Assembly (NCBI GenBank): GCA_025964775.1
Contig: JAOPYE010000037.1
Span: 124,001 to 188,000, forward strand
DNA: 64,000 nt
Direction of reading: 5' to 3'
Source of the DNA: Marmoricola sp.
Lineage (GTDB): Bacteria; Actinomycetota; Actinomycetes; Propionibacteriales; Nocardioidaceae
This document shows positions 9,388 to 19,988 of this stretch, piece after piece. Every line of letters begins with the position of its first letter. The stretch's first letter is position 1. The translations under genes and the position numbers were made by a program. The notes beneath the pieces are model-generated. The model did not search any database and had not been told where the DNA came from. It saw nothing but the letters and a program-made list of their open reading frames with translations.

Positions 9388-11286
9388 CTAGTCGATGTCG
9401 ACCAGCGAGTGACCGGAATCGAGGGCGGTCACGTCCTCGACGATCCTCCGGGCCAGCGCCTGGGCGGTGAGACCGATCTTCTCGAGGATCACGTCGCGCT
9501 TCGCGTGGTCCAGGAATTCGTTCGGGATGCCGTGGAGCCGGAAGGGCCGCGAGACCCCTTCGTCGGCGAGCAGCTGCAGCAGGTTGGCACCGAATCCTCC
9601 GATCCGGCCACTGTCCTCGACCGTGACGACAAGGCGGTGCTCGGCAGCGAGCGGCACCAGGGCCGGCTCGATCGGCTTGACCCAGCGCGGATCGACGACC
9701 GTGACGCCGATGCCCTGGTCGCTCAGCCGGGCGGCGACGTCGACACAGGTTCCGGCCATCGGGCCGGCCGCGAGGATCAGCACGTCCTTGTCGCCGCGGC
9801 GCACCAGGACGTCCGCGGAGCCGACTTTGCCGACCGCGTCGATGTCGTGCTCGGGCGGCGCCCCCTTGGGCAGCCGGACGATCGTCGGTGCGTCCTCGAC
9901 CGCGACCGCCTCGCGCAGCAGCTCACGAACCCGGGCACCGTCTCGTGGCGCGGCAAGCCGCAGCCCGGGGACCACCTGGAAGATCGACATGTCCCACATG
10001 CCGTTGTGGCTGGCGCCGTCGTCACCGGTGACACCCGCGCGGTCGATGACGAAGGTGACGCCGCACTTGTGCAGCGCGACGTCCATCAGGACCTGGTCGA
10101 AGGCGCGGTTCATGAAGGTCGCGTAGATCGCGACCACCGGGTGCAGCCCGCCCATCGCCAGTCCGGCCGCACTGGTGACCGCGTGCTGCTCGGCGATGCC
10201 GACGTCGAAGGTCCGCTCGGGGAACCTGGCTGCGAACCGGTCGAGGCCGACCGGGTAGAGCATCGCTGCGGTGATCGCCACGATGTCCTGGCGCTCCTCG
10301 CCGATCGCGACGATCTCGTCGGTGAAGAAGTCGGTCCAGATCCGGCCCTTGGGGCGGGGTTCACCGGTCTCGGGATCCATCGGCCCGACCTGGTGCATCT
10401 GGTCGTTCTCGTTGCGCTCGGCCGGGTGGTAGCCGAACCCCTTCTGGGTCATCACGTGCACGATCACCGGGCCGCCGAACCGCTTGGCCTGCAGGAGCGC
10501 GTGCTCGACGGCGGCGCGGTCGTGCCCGTCGATCGGGCCGACGTACTTGAGCCCGAGATCCTCGAAGAGTCCCTGGGGCGCGAGCGCGTCCTTCATGCCC
10601 TTCTTCATCGCGTGCAGGGCGTCGTAGACCGCCGGCCCGACACCCCGAACGCCCTGAAGGCGTCGCTTGACCTGATCGAGCACCTGCTCGTAGCGCGGAT
10701 CCGTGCGCAGGGAGGTGAGGTGGCTCGCGAGACCGCCGACTGTCGGCATGTAGGAACGCCCGTTGTCGTTGACGACCATCACCAGCGAGCGGTCCTTGCC
10801 GACCGCGATGTTGTTGAGGGCTTCCCAGGCCATGCCGCCGGTCAGGGCGCCGTCCCCGATCACCGCGACGACGTGCCGGTTCTCGCCGCGGATCGCGTAC
10901 GCCTTGGCCAGGCCGTCCGCGTAGGAAAGCGATGTGGAGGCGTGCGAGTTCTCGACCAGGTCGTGCTCGGACTCGGCGCGACTGGGGTAGCCCGAGAGCC
11001 CGCCCTCGGTGCGCAGCGTGTCGAACTGGTCGGCGCGCCCGGTGATCATCTTGTGCACGTACGCCTGGTGGCCGGTGTCGAAGATGACCTTGTCGCGCGG
11101 GGAGTCGAAGACCCGGTGGATCGCCAGGGTCAGCTCGACGACGCCGAGGTTGGGGCCCAGATGCCCGCCCCGGGGAGCACAGGTACGCACCAGCTCGTCG
11201 CGGATCTCGGTCGCGAGCTCGTCGAGCTGGCGATCGTCGAGCCGGCGCAGGTCCTGCGGTCCGGTGATCGACTCCAGGTGGCCCAT
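9388..11286 (-). CDS. dxs: 1-deoxy-D-xylulose-5-phosphate synthase
   Basis: The first enzyme of the MEP isoprenoid pathway: it condenses pyruvate and glyceraldehyde 3-phosphate using thiamine diphosphate. The protein is about 632 residues, the usual size. [13 protein letters not shown] and the GDGALTGG...NDN motif that binds Mg-ThDP are in the first domain; [15 protein letters not shown] is in the second, transketolase-like domain; the C-terminal domain has [13 protein letters not shown]. The ATG at 11286 is chosen because GGGGGA and AAGG precede it and the conserved sequence begins there. In M. tuberculosis dxs1 lies in the same wider neighbourhood as the Rv2689c-Rv2701c block seen here further right. 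Confidence 0.96.
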   Translation of the reverse strand: MGHLESITGPQDLRRLDDRQLDELATEIRDELVRTCAPRGGHLGPNLGVVELTLAIHRVFDSPRDKVIFDTGHQAYVHKMITGRADQFDTLRTEGGLSGYPSRAESEHDLVENSHASTSLSYADGLAKAYAIRGENRHVVAVIGDGALTGGMAWEALNNIAVGKDRSLVMVVNDNGRSYMPTVGGLASHLTSLRTDPRYEQVLDQVKRRLQGVRGVGPAVYDALHAMKKGMKDALAPQGLFEDLGLKYVGPIDGHDRAAVEHALLQAKRFGGPVIVHVMTQKGFGYHPAERNENDQMHQVGPMDPETGEPRPKGRIWTDFFTDEIVAIGEERQDIVAITAAMLYPVGLDRFAARFPERTFDVGIAEQHAVTSAAGLAMGGLHPVVAIYATFMNRAFDQVLMDVALHKCGVTFVIDRAGVTGDDGASHNGMWDMSIFQVVPGLRLAAPRDGARVRELLREAVAVEDAPTIVRLPKGAPPEHDIDAVGKVGSADVLVRRGDKDVLILAAGPMAGTCVDVAARLSDQGIGVTVVDPRWVKPIEPALVPLAAEHRLVVTVEDSGRIGGFGANLLQLLADEGVSRPFRLHGIPNEFLDHAKRDVILEKIGLTAQALARRIVEDVTALDSGHSLVDID

Positions 11287-11376
11287 GCCTTGCGTTCCCC
11301 CTATGCGCGGTCGGTCGTTGCGTGCAGTAGCGAGAAGTCTAGTCGGGCTGCACCGAGATGACGGCACCCGCGCAGC

Positions 11377-11814
11377 TCAGGAGCCGGCCCTCAGTTCGTC
11401 GTACAGCGGTGAGGTGAGGAAGTCCGGCACGAACCGGCGCGAGGACCCGGCCAGGTCCAGACCCTCGATGCGTCCGGGCTCGACGAAGACGATCTGGCGT
11501 CCCTCGCCGACCACGATGTCGTCGTCGGCGAGATCGACGGCCGCGGCAAACACCTGGTAGTGCCCGTGGTGGCCGTCCGGATAGGTGTACTCGTCCTCGC
11601 GCCACAACCGCAGTGCACCGGGCGGCAGCACGATGCCGGTCTCCTCGAGCAGCTCCCGGTAGGCGGCGGGTTCGAACTCCTCGCCGTCCTCGACGTGCCC
11701 GCCGACCATGCCCCACTGGTTCGCGGCCCGAGGCGCGAACTCGTCGCGCTCCTGGAGCAGCACCCAGCCGCGCCGGTCGACCAGGAGCAACACCGCAAGT
11801 CGTGAATCAACCAT
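11377..11814 (-). CDS. Nudix hydrolase
   Basis: A 145-residue phosphohydrolase. The complete Nudix box G-x5-E-x7-REL-x-EE-x-G-I runs from Gly39 to Ile61 (GHVEDGEEF..RELLEETGI), and its glutamates bind the metal. Upstream WGMVGG is the usual strand before the box. The substrate (a nucleoside diphosphate linked to some moiety, or an oxidised nucleotide) cannot be told. The start has no Shine-Dalgarno sequence. It is followed by dxs after a 90-bp gap and preceded by a hypothetical gene 29 bp upstream, so these may form one transcription unit. Confidence 0.92.
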   Translation of the reverse strand: MVDSRLAVLLLVDRRGWVLLQERDEFAPRAANQWGMVGGHVEDGEEFEPAAYRELLEETGIVLPPGALRLWREDEYTYPDGHHGHYQVFAAAVDLADDDIVVGEGRQIVFVEPGRIEGLDLAGSSRRFVPDFLTSPLYDELRAGS

Positions 11815-11843
11815 GCCCGAACTCTGGCAGACGCACCCCAGTC

Positions 11844-12275
11844 TCAGCCGTTCGCGGCCATCCGGGACACGTAGCGCTGCCCCCTCAGGGCATCCTCGAC
11901 GAGTCCGACCGAGCGCCGGACCCCGATCAGCCGGGCGCCCTCGTACTGCCAGATGTCGATCGCCGCGGCCATCTCGGTGTGCGTCGCGACGTCGCGCAGC
12001 AGCCCGCGCACCTCGCTCAGCCCTCGCTGTACGGCGGCCTGGCCGGCTTCGACGTGCAGGACGGCGAACCTGGCGAGGATGGCGGGATGCCGGCGCAGCC
12101 CGGCGTAGGTCCGGTACTCGGGCGGTGAGATGTCGAGCAACCAGTTCACCGCTGACTGTTCCCAGTCCGGCGTGCCGGGCGGACGCACTCCGGCCGGCCA
12201 GCCGGGCGGTGCGACGACCGAGGTGGCAGGTGCTGACTGTGGGCGGGGCGCGGGCTCGGGGCGCGGGTGGAACAT
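11844..12275 (-). CDS. conserved actinobacterial hypothetical protein
   Basis: A 143-residue protein I cannot assign to a function. The first 35 residues are rich in Pro and Ala and look disordered. The remainder is helical, starting with WEQSAVNWLLDISPPEYR and containing LRRHPAILARFAVLHVEAG. It has no membrane segment and no catalytic motif. It lies on the same strand as, and just upstream of, the Nudix gene, and just downstream of a TetR gene on the same strand. Coding is supported by codon bias and by the fit into the gap between neighbours. Confidence 0.7.
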   Translation of the reverse strand: MFHPRPEPAPRPQSAPATSVVAPPGWPAGVRPPGTPDWEQSAVNWLLDISPPEYRTYAGLRRHPAILARFAVLHVEAGQAAVQRGLSEVRGLLRDVATHTEMAAAIDIWQYEGARLIGVRRSVGLVEDALRGQRYVSRMAANG

Positions 12276-12308
12276 GAACTCATCTTCGCACAGGTGTTCG
12301 AATCGCTG

Positions 12309-12932
12309 CTACTTCAACGCTTGAAGAAGTCCGGCGATGGTGGCGACGAGCCGGTCGGTCTCGAAGCGGTCGGGATCGGTGAGCAGGATCCGGCCGAAGT
12401 GCTCGAGGACGGCGAGGATCGCGTGCGCCACGATCTCGGCGTCGAGCGCCGGCCCCCCGCGCAGTGCCAGCCCGAGCTCGAGCAGCCCGGTGAGCTGGAT
12501 CCGGAAGTTCTCGCGGTCGGCCTCGATCCGGGCGCGCGCCTGCGCCGGCATGCTGCTCGGCGCGAGCAGGATCGGCTGCCACGTCATCGGGTCGGCCCGG
12601 ACCGTCTCGATCATCCGGCGCGCCGTGTCGGCGACCAGCCTGTCCGGGTCCGACAGGTCCGGAACAGGCGGGAGCGCGTCGGCGAGCTGGGCGAGAGCCC
12701 TGGCCTGCTGCCGGTCCAGCAGCGTGCCGAGGAGGTCGCGAAGGTCGTCGAAGACGCCGTACACGACCGGGCGGGTGACGCCTGCCTCGCGGGCGATCGC
12801 GTCGATCGAGACGGCGTCGTACCCGTCACGCACGATGACCGTCAGCGCCGCATCGAGCAGCTGCTCGCGGCGCACCGCCACCGGCACGCGAGCGGCGTAC
12901 GGGCGACGGGCGCCGGTCCTGGTCGAACTCAC
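12309..12932 (-). CDS. TetR family transcriptional regulator
   Basis: A 207-residue regulator. The DNA-binding domain covers about residues 20-68, with SIDAIAREAGVTRPVVYGVF as helix-turn-helix. The rest is a helical ligand domain of unknown specificity. The GTG at 12932 follows a TAGGCT hexamer by exactly 6 nt without a ribosome site, so the mRNA is probably leaderless. A 26-bp palindrome lies immediately upstream of that hexamer, between this gene and the divergent MpaB-family oxygenase gene. It very probably represses both. Confidence 0.92.
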   Translation of the reverse strand: MSSTRTGARRPYAARVPVAVRREQLLDAALTVIVRDGYDAVSIDAIAREAGVTRPVVYGVFDDLRDLLGTLLDRQQARALAQLADALPPVPDLSDPDRLVADTARRMIETVRADPMTWQPILLAPSSMPAQARARIEADRENFRIQLTGLLELGLALRGGPALDAEIVAHAILAVLEHFGRILLTDPDRFETDRLVATIAGLLQALK

Positions 12933-12938
12933 CGGGCC

Positions 12939-12944
12939 AGCCTA
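12939..12944 (-). promoter_or_regulatory. -10 hexamer of the TetR gene, probable leaderless mRNA
   Basis: TAGGCT on the minus strand, then GGCCCG, then the GTG start at 12932. The adjacent palindrome at 12950-12975 would cover the spacer and -35 region of this promoter. Confidence 0.6.
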
Positions 12945-12949
12945 TTGCA

Positions 12950-12975
12950 CAATTGCTACACACGTGTAGTAATTG
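12950..12975. promoter_or_regulatory. 26-bp palindromic operator between tetR and mpaB genes
   Basis: Two 12-nt arms surround a 2-nt centre (AC). The left arm CAATTGCTACAC pairs with the right arm GTGTAGTAATTG with a single mismatch. It sits in a 48-bp divergent gap, 5 bp upstream of the tetR -10 and 5 bp before the MpaB start codon. This is the expected position for an autoregulating TetR repressor that also shuts the neighbour. Confidence 0.8.
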
Positions 12976-12980
12976 GCTCC

Positions 12981-14090
12981 ATGGCTCTCCTTTCACGGCT
13001 TCGCACCTCCTTGGGCACGCCCGAGATCACCCCGCACGAGGACTACGGCTTCTTCGGTCCCGGATCGGTCACCTGGAAGGTCTGGAGCTATCCGACCTCG
13101 CTGACCGTCGGCTTCCAACGTGCCGTCGTCATCGAGGAGCTCGACCCGGCGCTGGTGGCCGCGGTCGACAAGACCCAGGGGATCTATGCCCGCCCGCGCA
13201 CCCGGTACGACCGGACGTTGCGCTACTTCGCCATGGTCGCGTTCGCCGACTCCCGGTCCACCTCGCAGGCTGCCGACGTCCTCGTCAAGGTCCACTCCAA
13301 GGCTGTCGGCACCGACCCGGTGACTCAGAAGACGTACGACGCGAACGACCCGAAGTCGCAGCTGTGGATCCAGCTCACCGGCTGGCACTCGATCCTCAAG
13401 GCCTACGAGATGTACGGACCCGGCAAGCTGACCGAGGCCGAGGAGCGCCAGTACTGGGCCGAGTGCGCGGTCGCGGCCGAGCTGCAGACCTGCTCGGTCG
13501 ACGACATCCCGCGAGACCGCGACGAGCTGCGCGCCTACTACGAAGCCATGAAGCCTCAGCTCATCGGCTCCGGCATAGCGCAGAAGGCGATGCACCACCT
13601 CCTGGACGCCTCGGTGATGCTGCCGCAGATGCCGCGGATCCTGGCGCCGGTGAACTGGGTCGTGGGTCGGGTGCTGCGCGCAGCCACGATCGCGACCATG
13701 CCCCGGTGGATGCGGGACATGGGCGGCATCCGCCAGTCGCGTGCGATCGACGCGGCCGTCGTACCGGTCATGAGGATCGCTTTCCTGCTCGCGAATGCGA
13801 ACAGGAGGGTCAAACTCGAGCTGCTGGGATTCCTTTCCCCGATGACCAGGCCGGTGGTCGCGCCGATCTTCTACGACGTCGCGCCCACGAACCCCGTCGT
13901 CCGCACACCGGCCCAGGCTCGCTCGATGTACGGCTACGACAAGCCGGCCGACGCGCACTGTGACCTGCGTGAACGCCAAGCAGCCCGGGTCTTCGGCGAG
14001 GGCGTGGCTCCCAGCGACGAGGGCATCGTCGAATCCGAACCCATCCTCGGTTCGATCCGTCTCGCATCGAACCGCCGCATCAGCGCCTGA
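12981..14090 (+). CDS. oxygenase MpaB family protein (DUF2236)
   Basis: A 369-residue member of the DUF2236/MpaB family, which includes the haem-dependent latex-clearing protein Lcp and mycophenolate-pathway MpaB. Visible family features are FGPGSVTWKVW at the N-terminus, HSKAVG near residue 110, and YDANDPKSQLWIQLTGW followed by a helical core. By family knowledge the histidines in this core bind haem b; that is inference here. The ATG at 12981 is the first codon after the palindromic operator and no ribosome site precedes it. The substrate is unknown. A lipid or terpenoid is possible. Confidence 0.87.
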   Translation: MALLSRLRTSLGTPEITPHEDYGFFGPGSVTWKVWSYPTSLTVGFQRAVVIEELDPALVAAVDKTQGIYARPRTRYDRTLRYFAMVAFADSRSTSQAADVLVKVHSKAVGTDPVTQKTYDANDPKSQLWIQLTGWHSILKAYEMYGPGKLTEAEERQYWAECAVAAELQTCSVDDIPRDRDELRAYYEAMKPQLIGSGIAQKAMHHLLDASVMLPQMPRILAPVNWVVGRVLRAATIATMPRWMRDMGGIRQSRAIDAAVVPVMRIAFLLANANRRVKLELLGFLSPMTRPVVAPIFYDVAPTNPVVRTPAQARSMYGYDKPADAHCDLRERQAARVFGEGVAPSDEGIVESEPILGSIRLASNRRISA

Positions 14091-14166
14091 CCGACTTTCT
14101 TTCCGGGCCCGGCCGATTCGGTGCGCCCTGTGCATTTCCTGCCAATACGGACTTAATAGGACGCGA

Positions 14167-14199
14167 AACTGGACCAGTTATGCATTTCAACTGGACCAG
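14167..14199 (+). promoter_or_regulatory. paired CTGGACCAG palindromes upstream of the SsgA-like gene
   Basis: AACTGGACCAG occurs at 14167-14177 and again at 14189-14199. The start-to-start distance is 22 bp, two turns of the helix. Each contains the odd palindrome CTGG-A-CCAG; the first extends to AACTGG-A-CCAGTT. The pair is about 90-120 bp upstream of the gene start. This is the layout expected for two cooperating dimers of a regulator. I cannot assign the regulator. Confidence 0.65.
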
Positions 14200-14287
14200 A
14201 CAACCGATATCGAGTCATGAATGCGCAGGTTCTCCGTTCCCTTGCCGAAGGTCAGCACAGGGACACCGAGGGACAGGGAAGAAGCCG

Positions 14288-14710
14288 ATGGAGCGCAACC
14301 TCACCACCACCACCGTCAGCACGATGGCGGTCCAGATCGCGACGGTCGAGGCCGAGCAGGACCACGACCTCTCCGCCGACTTCAGCTACAACCCGGCAGA
14401 TGCCTGGGCCGTGACGATGCGGCTCAGCTCGGCCAACGGACCGGTCGACTGGACCTTCGCCCGCAGCCTGCTGATCGAGGGCCAGTACGAGCCCATCGGT
14501 GAGGGCGACGTCCACGTGTGGCCCTGCCTGAGCCCGACCGGCGAGGCCGTCGTGATCGTCGAGCTCGACTCCCCCTCCGGCGAGACGCTGCTCCAGTTCC
14601 CGACCCGCGTCATCCAGGACTTCGTGCACGCCTCGCTCGACGCCGTACCGCTCGGCACCGAGTCGGCCGACGTCGACTCCTGGCTCGAGGCGCTGCTCAG
14701 CGAGGGCTGA
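14288..14710 (+). CDS. SsgA-family sporulation/cell-division regulator
   Basis: A 140-residue protein of the SsgA-like (SALP) family found only in morphologically complex and related actinobacteria. Streptomyces SsgB recruits FtsZ to future septa. Family signatures are an acidic N-terminal strand, FSYNPADAWAV, a DWTFARSLL segment and VHVWPC. The ATG at 14288 is chosen because family homology starts there. Long 5' leader sequence (197 bp gap) carries the paired CTGGACCAG sites. In Nocardioides-type bacteria, which do not form spore chains, its role is more likely in septum placement. It ends 55 bp before a strong terminator. Confidence 0.88.
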   Translation: MERNLTTTTVSTMAVQIATVEAEQDHDLSADFSYNPADAWAVTMRLSSANGPVDWTFARSLLIEGQYEPIGEGDVHVWPCLSPTGEAVVIVELDSPSGETLLQFPTRVIQDFVHASLDAVPLGTESADVDSWLEALLSEG

Positions 14711-14765
14711 GCCGCATACTTCCGTTCAGCGTCGGGAGGGGTTCCGTCGAACGGCGGAGGAAAAA

Positions 14766-14800
14766 CGAACTGAGCCGCCCTGGGGGGACGGCTCAGTTCG
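14766..14800. terminator. bidirectional intrinsic terminator
   Basis: A perfect 12-bp stem, CGAACTGAGCCG, pairs with 14789-14800 around an 11-nt loop. An A-run (14761-14765) is on the left and TGTTTT on the right, so it can end transcripts from the SsgA-like gene (+) and from the thiamine-binding protein gene (-). Confidence 0.9.
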
Positions 14801-14810
14801 TGTTTTCGCA

Positions 14811-15119
14811 TCAGTAGTCGTCGCGCAGGTGAGCCTCGACGCGATCGACCTTCGCGGTGAGCTGCCCGGTCTCGAAGCCCTGGCGGAGATCTGCCTTGAG
14901 GACGAGCCCGACGCGGGCCGAGGACTCGGCGACCTTGAAGACCGCAGCCTTCACCACCGCCATCACCTCGTCCCACTCGCCTTCGATGTTGGTGAACATG
15001 GCGTTGGTCTCGCACGGGAGGCCGGAGTCGCGGATGACCTTCACCGCGTCGGCGACGGAGTCACTGACCCCGCCGGTCTCGTCGGCTCCGGACGGGCTGA
15101 TGCTGATGGCGACGATCAT
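14811..15119 (-). CDS. MTH1187-family thiamine-binding protein
   Basis: A 102-residue single-domain protein with a ferredoxin-like fold (DUF77/MTH1187/YkoF-like family). Typical segments are MIVAISISPSG at the N-terminus, GLPCETNAMFTNIEGEWDEV and the C-terminal VDRVEAHL. Family members bind thiamine and usually form tetramers. The ATG overlaps the sigma factor stop codon (ATGA), so the two are translationally coupled. Its place as third gene after a membrane beta-propeller protein and a SigE-type sigma factor is unusual and could mean that vitamin or envelope status feeds into the sigma response. Confidence 0.88.
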   Translation of the reverse strand: MIVAISISPSGADETGGVSDSVADAVKVIRDSGLPCETNAMFTNIEGEWDEVMAVVKAAVFKVAESSARVGLVLKADLRQGFETGQLTAKVDRVEAHLRDDY

Positions 15120-15634
15120 GGGGCAACGGTACGGGCGGCCTCGGCCGACTCGGGACGAAGGTCACCTACGACGGCGCGGAGTCGCTCGATCGCATCGCGG
15201 TGCTGGGACTTGACGGTGCCGACCGTGATGTCGAGGACCCGTGCGGTCTCTACCTCGGTGAGGTCCTCGTAGTAGCGCAGCACGACCACAGCGCGCTGCC
15301 TCGGCGCCAGGGTGGCGAGCGCCGCGGCGAGACTGAGGTCGCGGTCGGTGGTGGCAACTGTCGTCCCGTACTCCGGCACACGATCGGTGACCCGCTCCCG
15401 ACGGATCCTGCGCCACCGCGAGATGTGGTCGTTGACCATCACCTTGCGCAACCAGGGTCCCGGGTTGTCGCCGATCCGGCGCCATTCGCCGACCGCCTTG
15501 ATCAACGCACCCTGGACCAGGTCCTCGGCCAGGTGGGCGTCGCCGCAGAGCAGGTACGCCGTGCGCACGAGCGCCGGCCGCCGGGCGGCGACATACTCCG
15601 CGAACGCGGCGCGCTCGTGCTCGCGCCTAGACAC
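15116..15634 (-). CDS. SigE-family ECF RNA polymerase sigma factor
   Basis: An extracytoplasmic-function sigma factor of about 172 residues. Region 2 includes LVRTAYLLCGDAHLAEDLVQ, then PWLRKVMVNDHISRWRR. Region 4 includes LAPRQRAVVVLRYYEDLTEVETARVL and a helix-turn-helix with GTVKSQHRDAIERL. It belongs to the actinobacterial SigE group often paired with a membrane-bound propeller-type protein, as here. The GTG at 15634 overlaps the stop codon of the upstream membrane protein gene, and the stop overlaps the next ATG, so the three genes form a coupled operon. Confidence 0.92.
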   Translation of the reverse strand: MSRREHERAAFAEYVAARRPALVRTAYLLCGDAHLAEDLVQGALIKAVGEWRRIGDNPGPWLRKVMVNDHISRWRRIRRERVTDRVPEYGTTVATTDRDLSLAAALATLAPRQRAVVVLRYYEDLTEVETARVLDITVGTVKSQHRDAIERLRAVVGDLRPESAEAARTVAP

Positions 15635-16952
15635 GCCGCCTCCACCGGACCAGCCAGAGCGCACCGGCCAGCACCAGGAGCCCGCCGAGGACGTACCAGG
15701 CGGTCAGCTCCCGCGGTTCGGGCGGATGCAGGCCCGGCACCATGGGCTGCGGCAGCAGGTCGGTGGCGACCGTGACGAGCTGACCCCAGCTCTGCGGTTC
15801 GGAAACTCCGAGGCGTCGTACCGTTCGCGCCCGCAGATCAGCCTCGAAGAGCTCGGGCGAGGCGCCCTGCCCTTGCGCGACCACCAGCGCGGTGTGGTCG
15901 TCACGCCAGCCGAGGAACAGGGTTTCCTGGAGCTGGCCGACCAGCTCGAGCTTCGGCACCCGAAGCGGCTCACTGCCGTGCGCTGGAACCACACCGACCA
16001 TCAGCGGGCGACCGAAGGGTCCTGAGGAAGCAGGCACAGCGAGCACCAGGTCGCCGGAGAGGGACACCGCCTGATAAAGGGTGTCTGCTAGCGCAGACTG
16101 CGGTGTCGGCTGGTCCTGGAGCCGCACGCTGGTCGCGGTCGCGTGCAGCGTGCCGTCCCGGCTGAACCGGTAGCGGTCGAACGTCACCGGGTTGACGCCG
16201 AGCAACACCGAACCATCCCGGTTGCGCCCGTCGCCGCCCCCGATGGTTCCGACCCGGGCTGCGGTCGCGACGTAGCTCGCCGGGCGCGGATCGCTCCCGA
16301 GCCGCCAGATCCGCCCGACTCCCCGGCCGTTCGCGCGGTACGAGACAAGCACGGCGGAGTCATCGAACCAGTCGAGCTGACCGGTGGCGACACCGTCCTG
16401 GCTCGGGAACGTGGCTCGCTGTACGGCACCGGTGCGGGTGTCGTAGATCGCAGCGCCGCGGGCTCGCGGGTTGTTGGGGTTGGCGGGGTGTCCTGCGTCC
16501 GGACCGAACCAGTAGGCGATGTGGTTCCCGTCCGGTGACAGCACGCCTCCAGCCCCCAGATCGTTCGGCAGGTCGAGGAAGCGGTACTCCCCTGTTCGCG
16601 CCGAGATCCCGAACAGGCCCGAACTGCTGCCGCGCTGGGCGCCCGAGAGGACGGCGAGCTGGCCCAGCGGGCCCTTCTGCGCGGTTCCCGCCAGGTCCGT
16701 GGGCGGTCGGTAGATGTTCTCGGGCAGCGCCGGAGCATGCGGCGTCCCTGCGGGCATGACCATCGGTCGCGACGGGACCACCACGACCGCCGCCCCCACC
16801 GCGGCGATCAGGCCGAGGGCGACGACGACCCCCGCCGTACGCCGCCGCAGCACCCGACGGCGTCCGGACGTCCAGAGCTCTGCGGGATCGGTCAGCGTCG
16901 GTGCCTCGACACCGGCGGCCAACTCCCGCAGTGCGTTCTTGAGCTCAGTCAT
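15627..16952 (-). CDS. membrane-anchored TolB/WD40-like beta-propeller protein, putative anti-sigma partner
   Basis: A 441-residue protein. A short cytosolic N-terminus (about 35 residues) is followed by a membrane helix (VVVALGLIAAVGAAVVVV). A long extracytoplasmic region contains propeller-like repeats (LSPDGNHIAYWFGP, IYDTRTGAV). A second hydrophobic helix lies at the C-terminus (YVLGGLLVLAGALWLV) before RWRRRV. The ATG at 16952 follows a perfect AAGGAGGT. It overlaps the sigma factor gene by 8 bp. In related operons such proteins act as regulators of the coupled sigma factor; here this is inferred from position and topology. There is no zinc-binding HxxxCxxC anti-sigma motif, so the mechanism would differ from classical ZAS proteins. 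Confidence 0.82.
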   Translation of the reverse strand: MTELKNALRELAAGVEAPTLTDPAELWTSGRRRVLRRRTAGVVVALGLIAAVGAAVVVVPSRPMVMPAGTPHAPALPENIYRPPTDLAGTAQKGPLGQLAVLSGAQRGSSSGLFGISARTGEYRFLDLPNDLGAGGVLSPDGNHIAYWFGPDAGHPANPNNPRARGAAIYDTRTGAVQRATFPSQDGVATGQLDWFDDSAVLVSYRANGRGVGRIWRLGSDPRPASYVATAARVGTIGGGDGRNRDGSVLLGVNPVTFDRYRFSRDGTLHATATSVRLQDQPTPQSALADTLYQAVSLSGDLVLAVPASSGPFGRPLMVGVVPAHGSEPLRVPKLELVGQLQETLFLGWRDDHTALVVAQGQGASPELFEADLRARTVRRLGVSEPQSWGQLVTVATDLLPQPMVPGLHPPEPRELTAWYVLGGLLVLAGALWLVRWRRRV

Positions 16953-16989
16953 GCCCGACCTCCTTCGGTGATGGTCCCAAAAGACCGAT

Positions 16990-17020
16990 GGCCCTGCCCA
17001 TGACACGCATGGGCAGGGCC
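16990..17020 (-). terminator. intrinsic terminator after acnA
   Basis: A perfect 13-bp stem GGCCCTGCCCATG pairs with 17008-17020 around a 5-nt loop. On the minus strand it is followed by ATCGGTCTTTT. It lies 34 bp after the acnA stop codon and just upstream of the propeller/sigma operon. Confidence 0.88.
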
Positions 17021-17053
17021 AGAAGGTTGGGCCCGAGATCGGCCCTCCGCAGA

Positions 17054-19756
<2,703 letters not shown>

Positions 19757-19833
19757 CAGCCGTTCTCCTTGTGATTCGCAGGTCGTGGCGCCCATCTTGC
19801 CCACCGCCAGTCATGTGGGGAAGCAAGGATGCC

Positions 19834-19866
19834 CTTATTCGTCCAATATATCTTGATGTCAAGATA
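19834..19866 (-). promoter_or_regulatory. acnA promoter overlapped by a palindromic operator
   Basis: On the minus strand a perfect -35 TTGACA (19862-19857) is followed after 17 nt by AATAAG (19839-19834). The -35 lies inside the palindrome TATCTTGATGTCAAGATA at 19849-19866 (8-bp arms, 2-bp centre). A repressor bound there would block polymerase. The leader to the acnA ATG would be about 70 nt. The regulator is not identified. Confidence 0.65.
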
Positions 19867-19988
19867 CACGATATCAAACGTTCAGCGTCCGGGCGTTTTT
19901 GTCCCAAGCGCGCTCAATGTGCGTCGCCCGTGCTGCAATGGGCGTTGGTCATCCGTCGGGACGAACCGGATTTGCGGGAGGACGTCGA

